Source of the DNA: Megachile rotundata
Taxonomy: Eukaryota; Arthropoda; Insecta; Hymenoptera; Megachilidae
Length of the DNA: 64,000 nt
Direction: 5' to 3'
Assembly (NCBI RefSeq): GCF_050947335.1
Contig: NW_027473365.1
Span: 496,001 to 560,000 of the forward strand
Part shown: in pieces, positions 62,470-64,000 of the stretch
Layout: each line of letters begins with the position of its first letter
Position numbering within the stretch: position 1 is the stretch's first letter
Made by a program: the position numbers and the translations under genes
Notes under the pieces: model-generated
Seen by the model: the letters and a program-made list of their open reading frames with translations, nothing else
Told to the model about the DNA's origin: nothing
Databases searched by the model: none

Positions 62470-64000
62470 TGTGATTGTCTGATTGTGTGATTGTGTGATT
62501 GTGCGATTGTGTGATTGTGTGATTGTGTGATTGTGAGATTGTGTGATTGTGTGATGGTGTAATTGTGATTGTGTGATTGTGTGATTGTGTGGTTGTGTGA
62601 TTGTGTGAGTGTGTGATTGTGTGATTGTGTGATTGTGTGATTGTGATTGTGTGATTGTGACTGTGTGATTGTGTGAGTGTGTGATTGTGTGATTGAGTGA
62701 TTGTGTGGTTGTGTGATTGTGTGGTTGTGTGATTGTGTGGTTGTGTGATCGTGTGATTGTGTGATTGTGTGATTGTGTGATTGTGTGATTGTGTGATTGT
62801 GTGATTGTGTGATTGTGTGATTATGTGATTGTGTGATTGTGTGATTGTGTGAGTGTGTGATTGTCTGATTGAGTGATTGTGTGATTGTGTGATTGTGTGA
62901 TTGTGTGATTGTGTGATTGTGAGATTGTGTGATTGTGTGATGGTGTAATTGTGATTGTGTGATTGTGATTGTGTGATTGTGTGGTTGTGTGATTGTGTGA
63001 CTGTGTGATTGTGTGATTGTGTGATTGTGTGATTGTGTGATTGTGTGATTGTGTGATTGTGTGATTCTGTGATTGTGTGATTGTGTGATTGTGTGATTGT
63101 GTGATTGAGTGATTGTGTGAGTGTGTGATTGTCTCATTGAGTGATTGTGTGCTTGTGTGATTGTGTGGTTGTGTGATTGTGTGATTGTGTGATTAGGTGA
63201 TTGGGTGATTGTGTGATTGTGTGATTGTGACTGTGTGATTGTGTGAGTGTGTGATTGTGTGATTGAGTGATTGTGTGGTTGTGTGATTGTGTGGTTGTGT
63301 GATTGTGTGATTGTGTGATTGTGTGATTGTGTGATTGTGTGATTGTGTGATTGTGTGATTGTGTCTGTGTGATTGTGTGAGTGTGTGATTGTGTGATTGT
63401 GTGATTGTGTGATTGTGTGATTGTGTGATTGTGTGATTGTGTGATTGTGCGATTGTGCGGTTGTGCGATTGTGCGATTGTGTGATTGTGATTGTGTGATT
63501 GTGATTGTGTGTACTGTGTGACTGTGTGATTGTGTGATTGTGTGATTGTGTGATTGTGTGATTGTGTGATTGTGTGATTGTGTGATTGTGTGATTGTGTG
63601 ATTATGTGATTGTGTGATTGTGTGATTGTGTGAGTGTGTGATTGTCTGATTGAGTGATTGTGTGATTGTGTGATTGTGTGATTGTGTGATTGTGTGATTG
63701 TGAGATTGTGTGATTGTGAGATTGTGTGATTGTGTGATGGTGTAATTGTGATTGTGTGATTGTGATTGTGTGATTGTGTGGTTGTGTGATTGTGTGATTG
63801 TGTGATTGTGTGATTGTGTGATTGTGTGATTGTGTGATTGTGTGATTGTGTGATTGTGTGATTGTGTGATTGTGTGATTGTGTGATTGTGTGATTGTGTG
63901 ATTGTGTGATTGTGTGATTGTGTGATTGTGTGATTGTGTGATTGTGTGAGTGTGTGATTGTCTCATTGAGTGATTGTGTTCTTGTGTGATTGTGTGGTTG

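Larger units (their letters stand above)
1438..63524 (+). repeat. Q modules: four GCGATTGT units plus TACTGTGTGACTG tail (31 copies)
   Basis: Each full copy is about 76 bp: four GCGATTGT octamers, then alternating 8-bp and 6-bp units, a 9-bp GTGTACTGT-type unit and GTGACTG. Starts are 1438, 4400, 5245, 7025, 10365, 10783, 11288, 14156, 17709, 18132, 18977, 22313, 22728, 23565, 25449, 28704, 31140, 31555, 32392, 34276, 37523, 40693, 41562, 44565, 47760, 48621, 52609, 53454, 57000, 60247 and 63449. The copies at 40693, 47760, 52609 and 63449 have GCGGTTGT as second unit. Those at 28704, 37523, 44565 and 60247 have an ATTGAGTG unit in the tail. The copy at 10365 has lost the tail and the one at 14156 has a 17-bp deletion there. 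Confidence 0.9.
712..63966 (+). repeat. S markers: GTCTCATTGAG variant pair (31 copies)
   Basis: The CAT of this variant ends at 714, 1084, 1955, 3646, 4024, 4885, 7526, 14632, 18617, 23205, 25942, 28312, 28973, 32032, 34769, 37131, 37792, 40381, 41218, 44173, 44834, 47440, 48277, 52289, 53110, 56081, 57493, 59855, 60516, 63137 and 63966. Most copies are followed about 60 bp on by GATTAGGTGATTGGG (GATTGAG in a few). The copies at 28973 and 37792 read GTCCC. On the minus strand CAT gives ATG and the following GATTAGG gives TAA, so these two variants alone create the apparent starts and stops of most long reading frames. Confidence 0.9.
1..64000. repeat. Octamer satellite array, (TGTGATTG)n, with higher-order structure
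   Basis: Every part of the window is built from the octamer TGTGATTG or one- to two-base variants of it. Common variants in the ATTGTGTG phase are GTTGTGTG, CTTGTGTG, AGTGTGTG, ACTGTGTG, ATTGAGTG, ATTGTCTG, ATTGTGAG, ATTGTGCG, ATTATGTG, ATTAGGTG, ATTGGGTG, ATGGTGTA and ATTTTGTG. Shortened 6-bp units (ATTGTG, ACCGTG, ACCGCG) and a 9-bp unit (at TGTGTACTG) also recur. The consensus unit is 4 T, 3 G and 1 A, so the strands are extremely asymmetric. No unique sequence interrupts the array and neither end is reached. Long arrays of short units with nested duplications are typical of eukaryotic satellite DNA; the host and its chromosomal location are unknown. Variant modules recur in constant order, so this is a higher-order repeat and not a simple microsatellite. 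Confidence 0.97.

Noticed and set aside
770..63966. Many long minus-strand reading frames (about 100 to 1,681 codons) coding for His/Thr/Asn/Gln-rich repeats
   Set aside because: The repeat has no stop in any minus-strand frame. ATG comes from the GTCTCATTGAG variant and TAA from the GATTAGG variant, both ordinary satellite variants. There is no non-repeat domain, signal peptide, splice or promoter context, and copies start and end wherever these variants fall.
1..64000. Telomeric repeat array
   Set aside because: TGTGATTG is not a telomere repeat I recognise. The GATTAGG variant resembles TTAGG by chance and occurs singly, and the array has multi-kilobase HOR order.
1..64000. CRISPR array
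   Set aside because: Repeats are adjacent and there are no unique spacers or cas-like genes.
1..64000. G-quadruplex or Z-DNA forming tract
   Set aside because: GGG occurs only in scattered single variants, and TG alternation is broken every eight bases by GATT, so neither structure is well supported.
1..64000. Whole window as sequencing or assembly artefact
   Set aside because: Reproducible modules with nested private mutations argue against random error. I cannot exclude wrong copy number or order for the near-identical blocks, which is noted in the findings.
1..64000. tRNA, rRNA, transposable element or viral insertions
   Set aside because: Reading through the window on both strands, I found no stretch that departs from the octamer lattice long enough to hold one.

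Overview
The whole 64 kb window is one uninterrupted satellite array. Its basic unit is the octamer TGTGATTG (CACAATCA on the other strand), repeated roughly 8,000 times. I found no gene, RNA gene, transposon, CRISPR array or other unique sequence, and the array runs off both ends of the window. The plus strand is almost all T and G with one A per unit. C occurs only in variant units. Arrays of this kind are typical of eukaryotic heterochromatin (satellite or giant minisatellite DNA). The species and chromosomal site cannot be read from the sequence.

The array is not homogeneous. Variant octamers, some 6-bp units and a 9-bp unit form recognisable modules that recur in fixed order, which makes this a higher-order repeat (HOR). 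Five markers are useful. G is a CpG-dense module of about 208 bp (22 copies). Q is four tandem GCGATTGT units with a TACTGTGTGACTG tail (31 copies). S is GTCTCATTGAG or GTCCCATTGAG (31 copies). V is GTGTATGTG (13 copies). T is a CG-less version of the G tail ending in GATCG (10 copies).

Layout: 1-14,840 is an irregular mosaic of these modules. A tandem duplication of about 4.6 kb follows (about 14.84-19.46 and 19.46-24.05 kb). An 8.82-kb tandem duplication overlaps it (about 21.58-30.40 and 30.40-39.22 kb, with a short third start). Next is a 7.05-kb tandem duplication (about 35.6-42.66 and 42.66-50.35 kb), then a 4.84-kb one (about 45.67-50.35 and 50.50-55.18 kb). The block 56.3-61.9 kb is a distant copy of 33.6-39.2 kb, about 22.72 kb away. 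A 2.48-kb module string (G-Q-S-T-V) recurs five times inside these blocks. The overlap and shared private mutations point to repeated unequal exchange or segmental duplication, with joins that often fall in runs of pure octamer.

Long open reading frames exist on the minus strand only because the repeat lacks stop codons there in every frame; I do not regard them as genes. The points most worth following up are the CpG-dense modules, the nested duplication history, and the invariant 453-bp G-to-Q spacing in nine copies.
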